Made by a program: the position numbers and the translations under genes. Of a stretch of 49,812 nt of DNA, positions 7,864 through 17,040 are shown piece after piece. Under the pieces are notes generated by a model. That model made no database searches and had not been told where the DNA came from. It saw only the letters and a program-made list of their open reading frames with translations. The stretch's first letter is position 1. Each line of letters opens with the position of its first letter. Source of the stretch: DAOTXN01 sp034435435 (GTDB lineage Bacteria > Chloroflexota > Anaerolineae > S140-20); the NCBI GenBank assembly GCA_034435435.1, contig DAOTXN010000172.1, forward strand, positions 1-49,812, in the 5' to 3' direction.

Positions 7864-10215
7864 TCAGGCGCCGTTTAGCGCAAAGGCAATCGCCTGCTCC
7901 ATGGTCATCGAGCGTCCCTCGGCCCAGGCCGCCGTCAATTTGGCCGGGTCGAGCTGGCAGTGTAAAGCGTCTACGTAGCGCTCGTACTCGCGCTGGTCGG
8001 CCGGCAGCAAAGGGGCAGCCATAGAGTCCAGGATGGCTTCCACAGCGCCGAACAGCCGCGCAGCGAAGATGAGCTGCCCCTGCACGCTGGCCACGCTGGC
8101 CAATACGACGAGGCAAGCGGCCACGCCTCTGCGATCAACCATCTCTTGATTTAAGCGCAGGCTGTCCTGGCATAGCCGGACGGCCTTTGCGCAGTTGCCC
8201 TGCTGCAAAGCCCGATAGGCCAGACGGCGCAAGGGATAAGGATGCTGAACGGCATAGCCCATTTCTGTGGTCGGGGCGGCGGCCTGGGTGTAGTATTTTT
8301 CTGCTCGCTCGTCATCATGCTCGAGCAGGGCGATGTCCCCGAGCGCGCTCAACGTCGCGGCGATGCGAAATCCGGCCTTTAACTCGCGCCACACGCCCAG
8401 GCTCTGCTCAAAATGGGTCTGGGCAGATTTGTAATCGCCATGGCTGGTGGCAACCAGCCCCAGGTGTTCCAACGCCAGGGCGAGGTATTTTCTGTCTCCA
8501 ATCGCTTCGCTGATGGCCAAGGCTTCCTCGAGGATAACGCGCGCTTGGGCCAGTTGTCCCTGCGCCCACAAGAGATAGCCGGCCCAGGTCAGCATCTCCA
8601 TCCGGCCCTGGTTGGGCCTGCCCGTTTCCGAGCGGGCCAGCAATTCGTGCAGGCGGGCCAATCCTTCACGCTGGTGGCCGCGCAGAAACCAGAAATTCGC
8701 CATAGCCGTGGCCATACGCAAGCCCATGGCGATGCGTTGTGACGCAGCCGGCCCCTCGGCTGGTTCCAGCGCCCAGCTCAGCACCTCGCGCAGGTTATCG
8801 TGCTCCTGCTCCATTCGATTGAGCCACACCGGCGCTTGATTGGTGAACATGTGTGGTTCGGCGTTTTCGGCAAATTCGAGGAAAAAACGTGCGTGGTGTA
8901 ATCTTGTTGCTTCTGTCTCACCCGACTCGTGCAGGCGTTCGCAGGCATATTGACGGATAAGCTCGTGCAATTCATAACGCCCTATCGCGGTGCGGTGCAC
9001 CAACGATTTTGCCGCCAGGGCCGACAGCAACGATAGCGTCGCACCTGCCACTTGTTCGGCCGCCTCGCGTCCAAAGCCGCCCCGCAACACCGACAACTGG
9101 CGCAACATCTGTTGCTCCTGCACCGAGAGCATGCGCCAGGATTGGTCAAATACCGCCCGCATAGAGCGATGTCGTTCCGGCACGTCGCGCATGGACGTCG
9201 CCAGAAAGTCCAGATTGCGCTCGATCTCCTGGACGATCTCCTGGCAGGAAAGCACTCGCACCCAGGCCGCTGCCAGCTCAATTCCTAGCGGCATCCCCTC
9301 CACCAGTTGGCAGATGCGGATCAAAAAGGGGCGCTCTGTGGGCGTTAATTGAAAATTCATCCGTGTCCGGCGCGCGCTGTGCAGAAACAGGGCCACCGCG
9401 CTATAGCTTTCTAGCCCCTCTACCTGGTCGTCGGCGGGCGCCAGCAAGCCCTGCACTTCAAACACCCATTCTCCGTGCAAGTCCAGCCGTTCACGCGAGG
9501 TGGCCAGCAACTTGGACTCCGGCGCACACTCGAGTATCTGCGTGAACAGCCCGACGCCCTCCAACAGGTGTTCCAGATTGTCCAGCAGCAGGAGTATATG
9601 TTTGCCGCACAAGTAATTCATCAGTTGGACGCGCGGCTCCGTCGGGCCGGAGAAGGTCAAGCCCACCGCCTCGGCAATGGCGGGCGCGATAAACTCGGGG
9701 GAGCCGGTCGAGGCCAGCGAAACGAAAAACACCCCGTCAGCAAAGGCCGCTCGCTGGGCGCAGGCGACCTCTATCGCCAGGCGCGTCTTGCCGATGCCGC
9801 CCGGACCGACGAGCGTGAGCAAGCGACACTGCGGGTCGCGCAGCAGCCGGGTCAGCGCCGCCAACTCTGGCTCGCGCCCGACCAAGGGTGTGAGCGGAGT
9901 GGGCAAGTTGGAGCCTGGGCGGTGGAGAGTCGGTCTGGCCCGCACCGGCGCGGACGCGGGCAGCGGCGTCCCCAGCCGCTCGACGCGCAGCACGCCGCGA
10001 GCGACCTGTAGGAACATCGGGCGTTGATCGGATGGAACCTGCAAGCATTCAGCCAGCCGCTCGGCCATTTGCCGCGAAGGCCGGCGCTCGTCGCTTTCGA
10101 TCTTGCGCAGGGCCGACGCCGAGCAACCGACGCGCCCGGCCAGTTGGTCGCGGGTCAGATCCAGCGCCTTGCGCCGCTCGGCGATCCATCCGCCGAACGA
10201 GACTTGGATATCCAT
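7864..10215 (-). CDS. HTH (XRE)-NTPase-TPR transcriptional regulator, paralog 2
   Basis: 783 aa with the same order as the regulator at 3225-5813: XRE-type HTH (about 10-65), NTPase with GPGGIGKT (137-144) and a TPR C-terminus. It starts at 10215 (MDIQVSFGGW) behind GGGAGGGAAAAAAG. The HTH and NTPase halves of the two paralogs are nearly the same in protein and DNA. The C-terminal halves differ in length and sequence. This copy ends with the AAWAEGRSMTMEQAIAFAL signature common at the end of large LuxR/AfsR-type ATPase regulators. The divergent partner is the HATPase-like protein at 10376-10804. I infer that the two regulators recognise similar operators but sense different inputs. Confidence 0.85.
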   Translation of the reverse strand: MDIQVSFGGWIAERRKALDLTRDQLAGRVGCSASALRKIESDERRPSRQMAERLAECLQVPSDQRPMFLQVARGVLRVERLGTPLPASAPVRARPTLHRPGSNLPTPLTPLVGREPELAALTRLLRDPQCRLLTLVGPGGIGKTRLAIEVACAQRAAFADGVFFVSLASTGSPEFIAPAIAEAVGLTFSGPTEPRVQLMNYLCGKHILLLLDNLEHLLEGVGLFTQILECAPESKLLATSRERLDLHGEWVFEVQGLLAPADDQVEGLESYSAVALFLHSARRTRMNFQLTPTERPFLIRICQLVEGMPLGIELAAAWVRVLSCQEIVQEIERNLDFLATSMRDVPERHRSMRAVFDQSWRMLSVQEQQMLRQLSVLRGGFGREAAEQVAGATLSLLSALAAKSLVHRTAIGRYELHELIRQYACERLHESGETEATRLHHARFFLEFAENAEPHMFTNQAPVWLNRMEQEHDNLREVLSWALEPAEGPAASQRIAMGLRMATAMANFWFLRGHQREGLARLHELLARSETGRPNQGRMEMLTWAGYLLWAQGQLAQARVILEEALAISEAIGDRKYLALALEHLGLVATSHGDYKSAQTHFEQSLGVWRELKAGFRIAATLSALGDIALLEHDDERAEKYYTQAAAPTTEMGYAVQHPYPLRRLAYRALQQGNCAKAVRLCQDSLRLNQEMVDRRGVAACLVVLASVASVQGQLIFAARLFGAVEAILDSMAAPLLPADQREYERYVDALHCQLDPAKLTAAWAEGRSMTMEQAIAFALNGA

Positions 10216-10266
10216 CTTTTTTCCCTCCCTTGGCATAGGGGTTGCAGAAAACGACCCCCAACCTTA

Positions 10267-10340
10267 TTGTACCACATTTTGGGTCATTTTGTGGGACAGC
10301 CAGTGACCCCCAACCGGGCCAGTCTTGTGGTTTAATCCTT
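10267..10340. promoter_or_regulatory. duplicated divergent control block, copy B
   Basis: Ungapped 74-bp match (68/74) to 5930-6003. The minus-strand TACAAT at 10266-10271 fits a -10 box for the regulator starting at 10215. GACCCCCAACC occurs twice here, at 10253-10263 and 10305-10315 (52 bp apart). CCACA...TGTGG half-sites flank the central TTTTGGGTCATT. A likely autoregulatory operator, by analogy with other HTH genes. Confidence 0.55.
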
Positions 10341-10375
10341 CTCATAACTCTCTGCCCTGCTCTGGTGAGATATAT

Positions 10376-10804
10376 GTGACTAGCGCAAATGATTCGACCA
10401 TCGAACAAGAGCCGGCGTGGCAACTCCTGACCGAGTTCTCCGCGCCAGTCGAGCTTGACAGCAAGGACCAATTCGCAGAGCGGGTCGCCGGCGCTGTGCG
10501 AGAACTGGGCTTACAGTCCATACAAATAGAGCGCATTCACCAGGCTGTCCTGGGAGCCTTGCGCAAGGCCGCGAAACGTGAAAGCCAAGACCTGCGTGGC
10601 TCGCCGCCGCTTATTCGAATATGGATCTCGTACGCACATACAGGAGCCCGATCGCGCTCCAACGTGGTCGTTGAACGGCGCGGCTGGGGGTTCTTTATGA
10701 TCGAAAAGCAAGAGCTTGATCCGAGAGCCTCAGGCGTGGCGGCGCAATCAGTGATTGAGCTATGTCTCTATCAGGAGCGAGACCGCTCTCAAAGAGATGT
10801 ATAA
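10376..10804 (+). CDS. degenerate HATPase/RsbW-like protein
   Basis: 142 aa from a GTG at 10376, behind GGTGAG. The order of elements resembles RsbW-type anti-sigma kinases: an N-terminal strand/helix (PAWQLLTEFSAPVELDSKDQ), a helix where the N-box should be (QAVLGALRKAAKRE), and a C-terminal RGWGFFMIEK strand-helix like the RGWGLFLI box. The N-box asparagine and the DxGxG nucleotide loop are absent, so ATP binding is doubtful. It faces regulator paralog 2 across the shared control block. It may be a protein-protein partner rather than a kinase. The family assignment rests on motif resemblance only. Confidence 0.6.
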   Translation: MTSANDSTIEQEPAWQLLTEFSAPVELDSKDQFAERVAGAVRELGLQSIQIERIHQAVLGALRKAAKRESQDLRGSPPLIRIWISYAHTGARSRSNVVVERRGWGFFMIEKQELDPRASGVAAQSVIELCLYQERDRSQRDV

Positions 10805-10840
10805 AAACGCAACGATCGTGCAAGATGTGTGAGGTGAAGC

Positions 10841-13800
10841 GTGAAAACTCGAAAATCCTTTTCCCCAAAATGGCTACGGCCAGGCCGCCGGGCGGCGCTC
10901 AATGTGTTGCTCATCACAGCCCTGCTGACCGTTCTTCTACCTCCGTTACGAGCGTCTGCCACCGACATCAGTTCTGACATCACAGAAGATACCACCTGGA
11001 ATGAGGATGGCAGCCCCTATAAAATCACGCGCTATGTGCGGGTGCTGCCTGGGGTGACGTTGACCATCGAAGAGGGCGTACAAGTCACCTTTGAAGCCGA
11101 AGGGCCGGATCCCGTCGGCCTGGAAATCCAGGGCGCGATCAAAGCCCAGGGCAGCCTGCTCAAACCGATCAGTTTTACCGGTCAAGAAAACCCAGCCTCG
11201 TGGGGCATCATCGTCAAGGGGACTCCAAGTGTTCCATTGACCGGCTCAACCTTTGACTGGGTGAACATTGCCACCAACTACCAGACCACCGGCGACAGCG
11301 CCAACCTGGTCGTGAGCTATGCCGAGGTGTCGGTGAGCAACGCCGTCATTCAGAATAGCAAAAGCCACGGCATCTATGCTGGCTACGGGGCACAACTGAA
11401 CGTCTCGAACACGGTTTTCACAAACAATCGCGGCTATGCCATCCGGGCCGTGGACATGCGCTATGATCCCGTGCTGGCGAACCTGGTAGCGGTCGCCAAC
11501 GATTTCAACGCCGTGGGCTATGGCGGCGGGTTCACTTTTACCGGCGATCAGCTCTGGGAAAACGCCGGTCTGCCCTATATTCCGCTGGATTATGGCATTA
11601 TCGTGCCGCAAGGGGCCTCACTGACGATTGAGCCGGGCGTCGAAGTGGATTTTCCCCAATACGGCGCGCTGGAAATGCACGGCCGGCTGATCGCCAATGG
11701 GACCGATTCTGCTCCCATTAAATTCACCGCGCTCGATCCTGTTCCTGGCTGGTGGGACGCGGTCAAGATCATCGGCACACCCACCGAGCCGAACACCTCA
11801 ACCTTGAGTTACGTGACCGTCGAATACGGCGGTCTTGCCACCACCGGCGCGAATGTGTACCTTTCCTATTCCGAGGCGACCATCAGCCACACCACGATCC
11901 AAAAGGGAGGTCAGAACGGCCTGGTCGGCGACACCCAGGGCTATGCCGACATCTCGGACTCTAACTTTATAGACAATCGCGGCTACGCCGTCTACCTGGG
12001 CGACCCGCACAAGGACGTCTCGTTCTCCAACCTGTCTGCCGCCGACAACGACGTAAACGCCATCGCTTGGGGCGGGGTGGGCGGCGACTTGCAGGGAACG
12101 CACACCTGGGAACAGGCAGGTTTGCCCTATGTCATCACCAGCAGTCGAGGCGTGGCCGGCGGGGCTGTGCTCACCCTGCAGCCGGGTGTAGAACTGCGCT
12201 TTAACGAGCACACCTACCTGCTGGTTCGCGGCACGCTACAGGCCCTCGGAGAGCCAGGCGAACCGATCACCTTGACCGGCGCGACAAAAACCCCGGGTTG
12301 GTGGGATGGTCTGGTCGTCGAAGGCAGCCTGGCCAGCCCTGCAGTAGCCCATCTCAAGCACGCCATCGTGGAATATGGCGGCTATCAGGGCGAGCCGGGT
12401 GTGTCTACCTATTCGGGGCAGGTTCACATCGCCGATAGCACGGTGCGTCACAGCGGCGGCGCAGGGCTTTTCATCAGCCAGTTTTCCTCTGGCTCGACCA
12501 TCACCAGCACCCACATCGTGAGCAACGCCCTGGATGGCGTGATTGTGTGGGGCACGTCTGGCGGCCCAACCACCGGCGTGACGGTGCGCAAAAACGCCAT
12601 CTATGGCAACGGCGAGCTGGGCATTGACCTGGGCAATGACGGCGTCAGCCCCAACGACGCTGGCGACGGCGACAACGGCAGCAATAACCTGGTCAACTTT
12701 CCGATGGGCGTGACGGCCGAAAAGATCGTGACCGACACCTACATCAGCGGCATCGTGGACACGCCCGTTCCGACCTCCACCCTGGTAGACTTGTATGCCC
12801 TCGCCAGCCCCGATTCGTCCGGTTTTGGCGAGGGGCAACAATGGCTCGCGCAGGTGCAGCCCACGGCGCAGGGGACTTTTAGTCTGGAATGGTCTGGCGC
12901 GCTTCCCTATCCCTTCTTGAGCGCCACCCTCACCGATCAGAATGGCTCTACTTCAGAGTTCTCGCCGGTGTGCGGCGATCCAGATGGAAACGGCAATCCC
13001 GACAACGATGGCGATGGCCTGTGCGATGCCTGGGAGCTGAGTGGGTTGGACGTCAACGGCGATGGGACCGTAGACCTGCCTCTCAACCTGCCGCCCTATA
13101 ACGCCGATCCGGACCACAAGGACCTGTACGTTGAGATTGACTACATGGCCGACGCCGCCCACTCCCACCGACCGCTCGACGCCGCTCTGCAAGACGTGGT
13201 GCGCGCCTTTGCCAACGCTCCGGTGAACAACCCAGATGGGCAGACTGGCGTGGCGCTGCACCTGCTCGGCTCGAATGGCATGGTGGACGAGAGCCTGCCG
13301 GAGGTCGCTTCTGTTCTGTTCAGAACCCGGGGACCTGGTGCGACCGACGACTTTAGCGACATCAAGCTAGGTAACCCTCCCGCGCCTTGCGGAACGGGTA
13401 GCGCGGTTGGCCGCTTTGGCACGCCGGTGGATCGCGCTTCGGCCAACTGCCTTCATATTCTGCAGGCGCGACAGCTCGTCTTCCGCTACGCGGTTTTCGG
13501 ACACACCTATGCCGAAGGTCCCGATTCCAGCGGCATCGCCGAGTTGCATGGCAACGATCTGCTCGTGACCTTTGGGAGCTGGAGCGCGAGAAACATCCAG
13601 CACGGCGGGGGCCAGAAAGCGGTCGAGGCCGGCACGCTGATGCACGAACTGGGCCACACCCTGGGCCTGGAGCACGGCGGGGGGGATTCCGACAACTGTA
13701 AACCCAACTATCTAAGCGTGATGAACTATACGTTGCAATTTCTCACCATTGATCTGTTCCGCCCACTCGACTATTCCCCCAGCGCACTGCCCGACCTGGA

Positions 13801-14554
13801 CGAGACCGATCTGGCCGAGCCAGACGGCGTGGGCGGCCCGCTCAACCGCAACGTGGTCTATGGCGTCGGCGGAACGGCGAAACTCGGCCCGGCCAGCGGA
13901 CCGATTGACTGGAACGGCGATGGCGACGCCGCCGACACCGGCCTGGACGCTGACATCAACTGGATCCCGCAGCGCGGCTGCGACGCCGGACTGACCACCT
14001 TGAGCGGCCACGACGACTGGAGCCATCTGCGCTACAGCTTCCGCGCCTCGCCCGCCTTTGCCGACGGAGTGGCCGCGATCAATGCCGTGATAGACCTGGA
14101 CTCGACCCAGGTGGAGCTTTTGGCCGCTGACGTGGATTATGACGGCGACGGCCTGTCGAACGCCGATGACAACTGCCCGGCGCTGTCCAACCCCGACCAA
14201 GCCGACGCCGACGGGGACGAGATCGGCGACGCCTGCGCCCTGGGTGACCTCGCGTTGGGGGCAGCGCGTGTGCTCGGAGGCCACGCCGTGACAGGCACGA
14301 TAAGCCTGCTGCTCCCGGCCCCGGCGGGTGGGGCGACCATTGACCTTTACAGCAGCGCCCCGACCATCGCCAGCGCGCCGATGAGCGTGACCATTCCTGC
14401 CGGTGAAATCAGCGCCGCCTTTTACGTCGTTGCTGCTCCTGTCGCATCAACCGAGGCCGTCACCATCTCGGCCTATTACGGTCAGGCGACCGCAAGCGTT
14501 GCGCTGGATGTCATTGCGGCCAAGATCATCTATCTGCCTTTGATCCTGCACTAG
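10841..14554 (+). CDS. exported beta-helix protein with metzincin-type metalloprotease domain
   Basis: 1237 aa. GTG start behind GAGGTGAAGC, then a long signal peptide (to about residue 41). Residues about 50-620 form right-handed parallel beta-helix repeats with recurring LTIEPGVEVDF-type turns. Ca-binding DxDxDG segments follow (about 713-750). A zinc protease module carries HELGHTLGLEH at 935-945 and the SVMNY Met-turn, the metzincin pattern. A second thrombospondin type 3-like calcium repeat lies near 1100-1130. A beta-sandwich follows and the protein ends in IIYLPLILH. It is probably secreted or surface-held and cleaves extracellular protein; the helix may bind glycan or envelope. The substrate is unknown. 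Confidence 0.85.
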   Translation: MKTRKSFSPKWLRPGRRAALNVLLITALLTVLLPPLRASATDISSDITEDTTWNEDGSPYKITRYVRVLPGVTLTIEEGVQVTFEAEGPDPVGLEIQGAIKAQGSLLKPISFTGQENPASWGIIVKGTPSVPLTGSTFDWVNIATNYQTTGDSANLVVSYAEVSVSNAVIQNSKSHGIYAGYGAQLNVSNTVFTNNRGYAIRAVDMRYDPVLANLVAVANDFNAVGYGGGFTFTGDQLWENAGLPYIPLDYGIIVPQGASLTIEPGVEVDFPQYGALEMHGRLIANGTDSAPIKFTALDPVPGWWDAVKIIGTPTEPNTSTLSYVTVEYGGLATTGANVYLSYSEATISHTTIQKGGQNGLVGDTQGYADISDSNFIDNRGYAVYLGDPHKDVSFSNLSAADNDVNAIAWGGVGGDLQGTHTWEQAGLPYVITSSRGVAGGAVLTLQPGVELRFNEHTYLLVRGTLQALGEPGEPITLTGATKTPGWWDGLVVEGSLASPAVAHLKHAIVEYGGYQGEPGVSTYSGQVHIADSTVRHSGGAGLFISQFSSGSTITSTHIVSNALDGVIVWGTSGGPTTGVTVRKNAIYGNGELGIDLGNDGVSPNDAGDGDNGSNNLVNFPMGVTAEKIVTDTYISGIVDTPVPTSTLVDLYALASPDSSGFGEGQQWLAQVQPTAQGTFSLEWSGALPYPFLSATLTDQNGSTSEFSPVCGDPDGNGNPDNDGDGLCDAWELSGLDVNGDGTVDLPLNLPPYNADPDHKDLYVEIDYMADAAHSHRPLDAALQDVVRAFANAPVNNPDGQTGVALHLLGSNGMVDESLPEVASVLFRTRGPGATDDFSDIKLGNPPAPCGTGSAVGRFGTPVDRASANCLHILQARQLVFRYAVFGHTYAEGPDSSGIAELHGNDLLVTFGSWSARNIQHGGGQKAVEAGTLMHELGHTLGLEHGGGDSDNCKPNYLSVMNYTLQFLTIDLFRPLDYSPSALPDLDETDLAEPDGVGGPLNRNVVYGVGGTAKLGPASGPIDWNGDGDAADTGLDADINWIPQRGCDAGLTTLSGHDDWSHLRYSFRASPAFADGVAAINAVIDLDSTQVELLAADVDYDGDGLSNADDNCPALSNPDQADADGDEIGDACALGDLALGAARVLGGHAVTGTISLLLPAPAGGATIDLYSSAPTIASAPMSVTIPAGEISAAFYVVAAPVASTEAVTISAYYGQATASVALDVIAAKIIYLPLILH

Positions 14555-14564
14555 ACTTGAAGAA

Positions 14565-14632
14565 CCTTTGGCAGGATTCAACAAGATAATGAACTGCACC
14601 ATTCCGTAAATCCTGTGAATCCTGTCCAAAGG
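14565..14632. repeat. imperfect inverted repeat with AATCCTG direct repeats
   Basis: CCTTTGGCAGGATT (14565-14578) is mirrored by AATCCTGTCCAAAGG (14618-14632), with AATCCTGTG just before the right arm. It lies between two plus-strand surface-protein genes. It resembles the AATCCTGT interspersed repeats common in environmental genomes and could act as a transcriptional stem-loop. Confidence 0.5.
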
Positions 14633-14678
14633 CTTTAATCTGGCCGGACAGTTACTTTAGCCAAATGGAGAGGAAAAG

Positions 14679-16949
14679 ATGAAAAAAAACCAGTTTTTAC
14701 CTGTATACATCTTGTTGAGTCTTGTGCTCACGGCCCTCTTGCCGGGCGCGCCATCGGCGCGGCCATCGTCCACGCCGGCGCTCGAGGCCAGCGCCAACGC
14801 TACGGCCATGGCTCGACTGCCGCTGCAGTTCGAAGCCAACGCCGGCCAGGCCGACGCCTCGGTCAAATTCCTGGCCCACGGTCAGGGCTACACCCTGTTC
14901 CTCACGTCTGCTGAAGCAGTGCTGGCGCTATCGGCTCCGGGTGCGGGCGTGCTGCGCCTGCAATTCGTAGGCGCGGACTCTGAACCGCAGGTGGTGGGCG
15001 TGGACGAATTGCCCGGCGTCGTCAACTATTACCTCGGCCGCGACCCGGCGCAGTGGCGCACCGGCATCCCGACCTTCGCCAGGGTCGCCTATCGGGACCT
15101 CTATCCCGGCGTTGACGCGGTCTTTTACGGCCACCAGCGTCAACTCGAACACGACTTTGTGGTTGCGCCCGGCAGCGATCCCGGCGTCATCACCCTGAGA
15201 GCGCACGGCGCGGACACGCTAGACATCGAACCCGGCGGTGATATGGTGTTGAACATGCCCGCTGGTCAGGTCCGTCTGCGCCGGCCGTTCATCTACCAGG
15301 AGCTCAACGGCGTGCGGCAGCCAGTCGGCGGCGGCTATGTGCTCAAAGGCGCGGGCCAGTTCGGCTTTCAGATCGCCGGCTATGATGCGCGCCGGCCTCT
15401 GATCATTGACCCGCTGCTGGACTATTCCACGTACTTTGGCGGCAGCGGCGACGATTACGGTTACGGCATCGCCGTGGACACGGCTGGCAGCGTCTATATC
15501 ACCGGCGCGACCAATTCCACCGATTTCCCGCTGGTCAATGCCACGCAGCCGGAATTTGGCGGAGGCGGCATAGATTGCCCTTCCGACATGGTTCCCTACC
15601 GCCTGTGCTACGACGTTTTCGTGACCAAGTTGAACGCTGCCGGCGACGCACTGGTCTACTCTACTTATCTCGGCCTGCCGGGCGACGACGAAGGCCGGGG
15701 CATCGCTGTGGACGCAGCCGGCAACGCCTACGTGACCGGCCAGATTTCCGTAAACAGCGAATCTCTACCCGACATGTACATCTATAAATACATTCTGGCG
15801 GCCAAGCTCGACGCCGCTGGCTTGCTCGAATATGCGGTCTGGTTTGGCGGCAATGGCTCAAAGGGGCTGGGCATCGCGGCAAACGCCGGCGGCAGGGCCT
15901 ATGTGACCGGCGAGACGACGGACGGCTTTCCCACCACGCCCGACGCGATCCAGCCCACCGCAGGCGAGTTGATAGATGCCTTTGTTGCGGTGATAGACCC
16001 GACGGGCGCGTACCTGGAATATTCCACCTACCTGGGCGGCAGCGGCGCGTATTGCGACGTGTGTTACAGCTCCGGGAAGGCCATCGCCGTGGACGGCGCG
16101 GGCAAGATTTACGTGACCGGTCAGGCGGCGCCCAGCTTTCCCACCACGCCCAACGCCTACCAGCAGACGTTTAATGGCTTCTGGAAGGCTTTTGTAGCCA
16201 AGATCGATCCGACGCTGGCGGGCGCGGCGGGCCTGGTCTACTCCACCTACCTGGGCGGCGCGCTCAGCGAATTCGGCAACGGCATCGCCCTGGACGCCAG
16301 CGGCAAGGTGTACGTCACCGGTTCTACACAATCCGACGACTTTCCGACCACTAGCGGGGCCTTTGACCGCACTTGCGGCACGGACGGCATCTGCAACGCC
16401 ACAGATAACATGGTGTGCGACCCCGTGCCGCCCGGCGTGCCCGATCAATGTCACCTCGACGCCAAAGCCGACGTCTTTGTAGCCAAGCTGGACCTCTCGC
16501 AATCCGGGGCTGCGTCGCTCGTGTTTGCCACCTACGTCGGCGGCAGCGGCAAGGACGTGGGTAACGCCATCGCCGTCAACACGGCTGGAGAGATGTACGT
16601 GACCGGCTCAACCGTCTCACCTGACTTTCCGCTGCTCGGTCCGGTGCAGACCGCCCACGGCGGCAACCTGGACGCCTTTGTGTTCAAGCTCAACGCTGCC
16701 GGCGCCGGGCTGGATTATTCGACCTTCATGGGCGGCGGCGGCGACGACGTGGGCGAGGGGATCGCCGCGGACGCGGCTGGCAACGCTCACGTGACCGGCT
16801 GGACGGGTTCGACGGCTTTCCCCACCGCCGACCCGCTGCAGCCGCGCGCCGGCGGTTGGGAGGCCTTTGTGGCCCAAGTGGCAAACGCTGCACAGACTCC
16901 CCAACACCTGGTGTTCGTGCCGCTCGTTCTAAACGGCAAAGCCTGGTAA
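14679..16949 (+). CDS. exported SBBP-repeat beta-propeller protein
   Basis: 756 aa. Signal peptide (about 1-30), then an N-terminal domain of the kind that precedes SBBP repeats (LPLQFEANAGQADASVKFLA; DUF7948-like). From about residue 247 to 735 come repeats of the type YSTYLGGSG...GIAVDxxGxxYVTGxTxSxxFPT, each a propeller blade. One blade carries a Cys-rich insert (CGTDGICNATDNMVCDP). It ends LVFVPLVLNGKAW, a longer version of the LPL terminus found on neighbours. Such proteins are exported and thought to bind ligands or partners at the surface; no enzyme motif is visible. GAGAGGAAAAG precedes the ATG. Confidence 0.85.
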   Translation: MKKNQFLPVYILLSLVLTALLPGAPSARPSSTPALEASANATAMARLPLQFEANAGQADASVKFLAHGQGYTLFLTSAEAVLALSAPGAGVLRLQFVGADSEPQVVGVDELPGVVNYYLGRDPAQWRTGIPTFARVAYRDLYPGVDAVFYGHQRQLEHDFVVAPGSDPGVITLRAHGADTLDIEPGGDMVLNMPAGQVRLRRPFIYQELNGVRQPVGGGYVLKGAGQFGFQIAGYDARRPLIIDPLLDYSTYFGGSGDDYGYGIAVDTAGSVYITGATNSTDFPLVNATQPEFGGGGIDCPSDMVPYRLCYDVFVTKLNAAGDALVYSTYLGLPGDDEGRGIAVDAAGNAYVTGQISVNSESLPDMYIYKYILAAKLDAAGLLEYAVWFGGNGSKGLGIAANAGGRAYVTGETTDGFPTTPDAIQPTAGELIDAFVAVIDPTGAYLEYSTYLGGSGAYCDVCYSSGKAIAVDGAGKIYVTGQAAPSFPTTPNAYQQTFNGFWKAFVAKIDPTLAGAAGLVYSTYLGGALSEFGNGIALDASGKVYVTGSTQSDDFPTTSGAFDRTCGTDGICNATDNMVCDPVPPGVPDQCHLDAKADVFVAKLDLSQSGAASLVFATYVGGSGKDVGNAIAVNTAGEMYVTGSTVSPDFPLLGPVQTAHGGNLDAFVFKLNAAGAGLDYSTFMGGGGDDVGEGIAADAAGNAHVTGWTGSTAFPTADPLQPRAGGWEAFVAQVANAAQTPQHLVFVPLVLNGKAW

Positions 16950-16968
16950 ACCACCATCCTTTGACTAT

Positions 16969-17009
16969 GGCCCCGTTCGGACAGGTTGAGTATGCTTGCC
17001 GGCGGGGCC
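16969..17009. terminator. hairpin between convergent genes
   Basis: GGCCCCG (16969-16975) pairs with CGGGGCC (17003-17009) in the 91-bp gap between the SBBP gene (plus) and the hemerythrin gene (minus). Its placement suits a two-way terminator, but the loop is long and no strong U run follows. Confidence 0.35.
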
Positions 17010-17040
17010 TTGGCTGTTTTGGCCTGGTGCGCACTATGGC

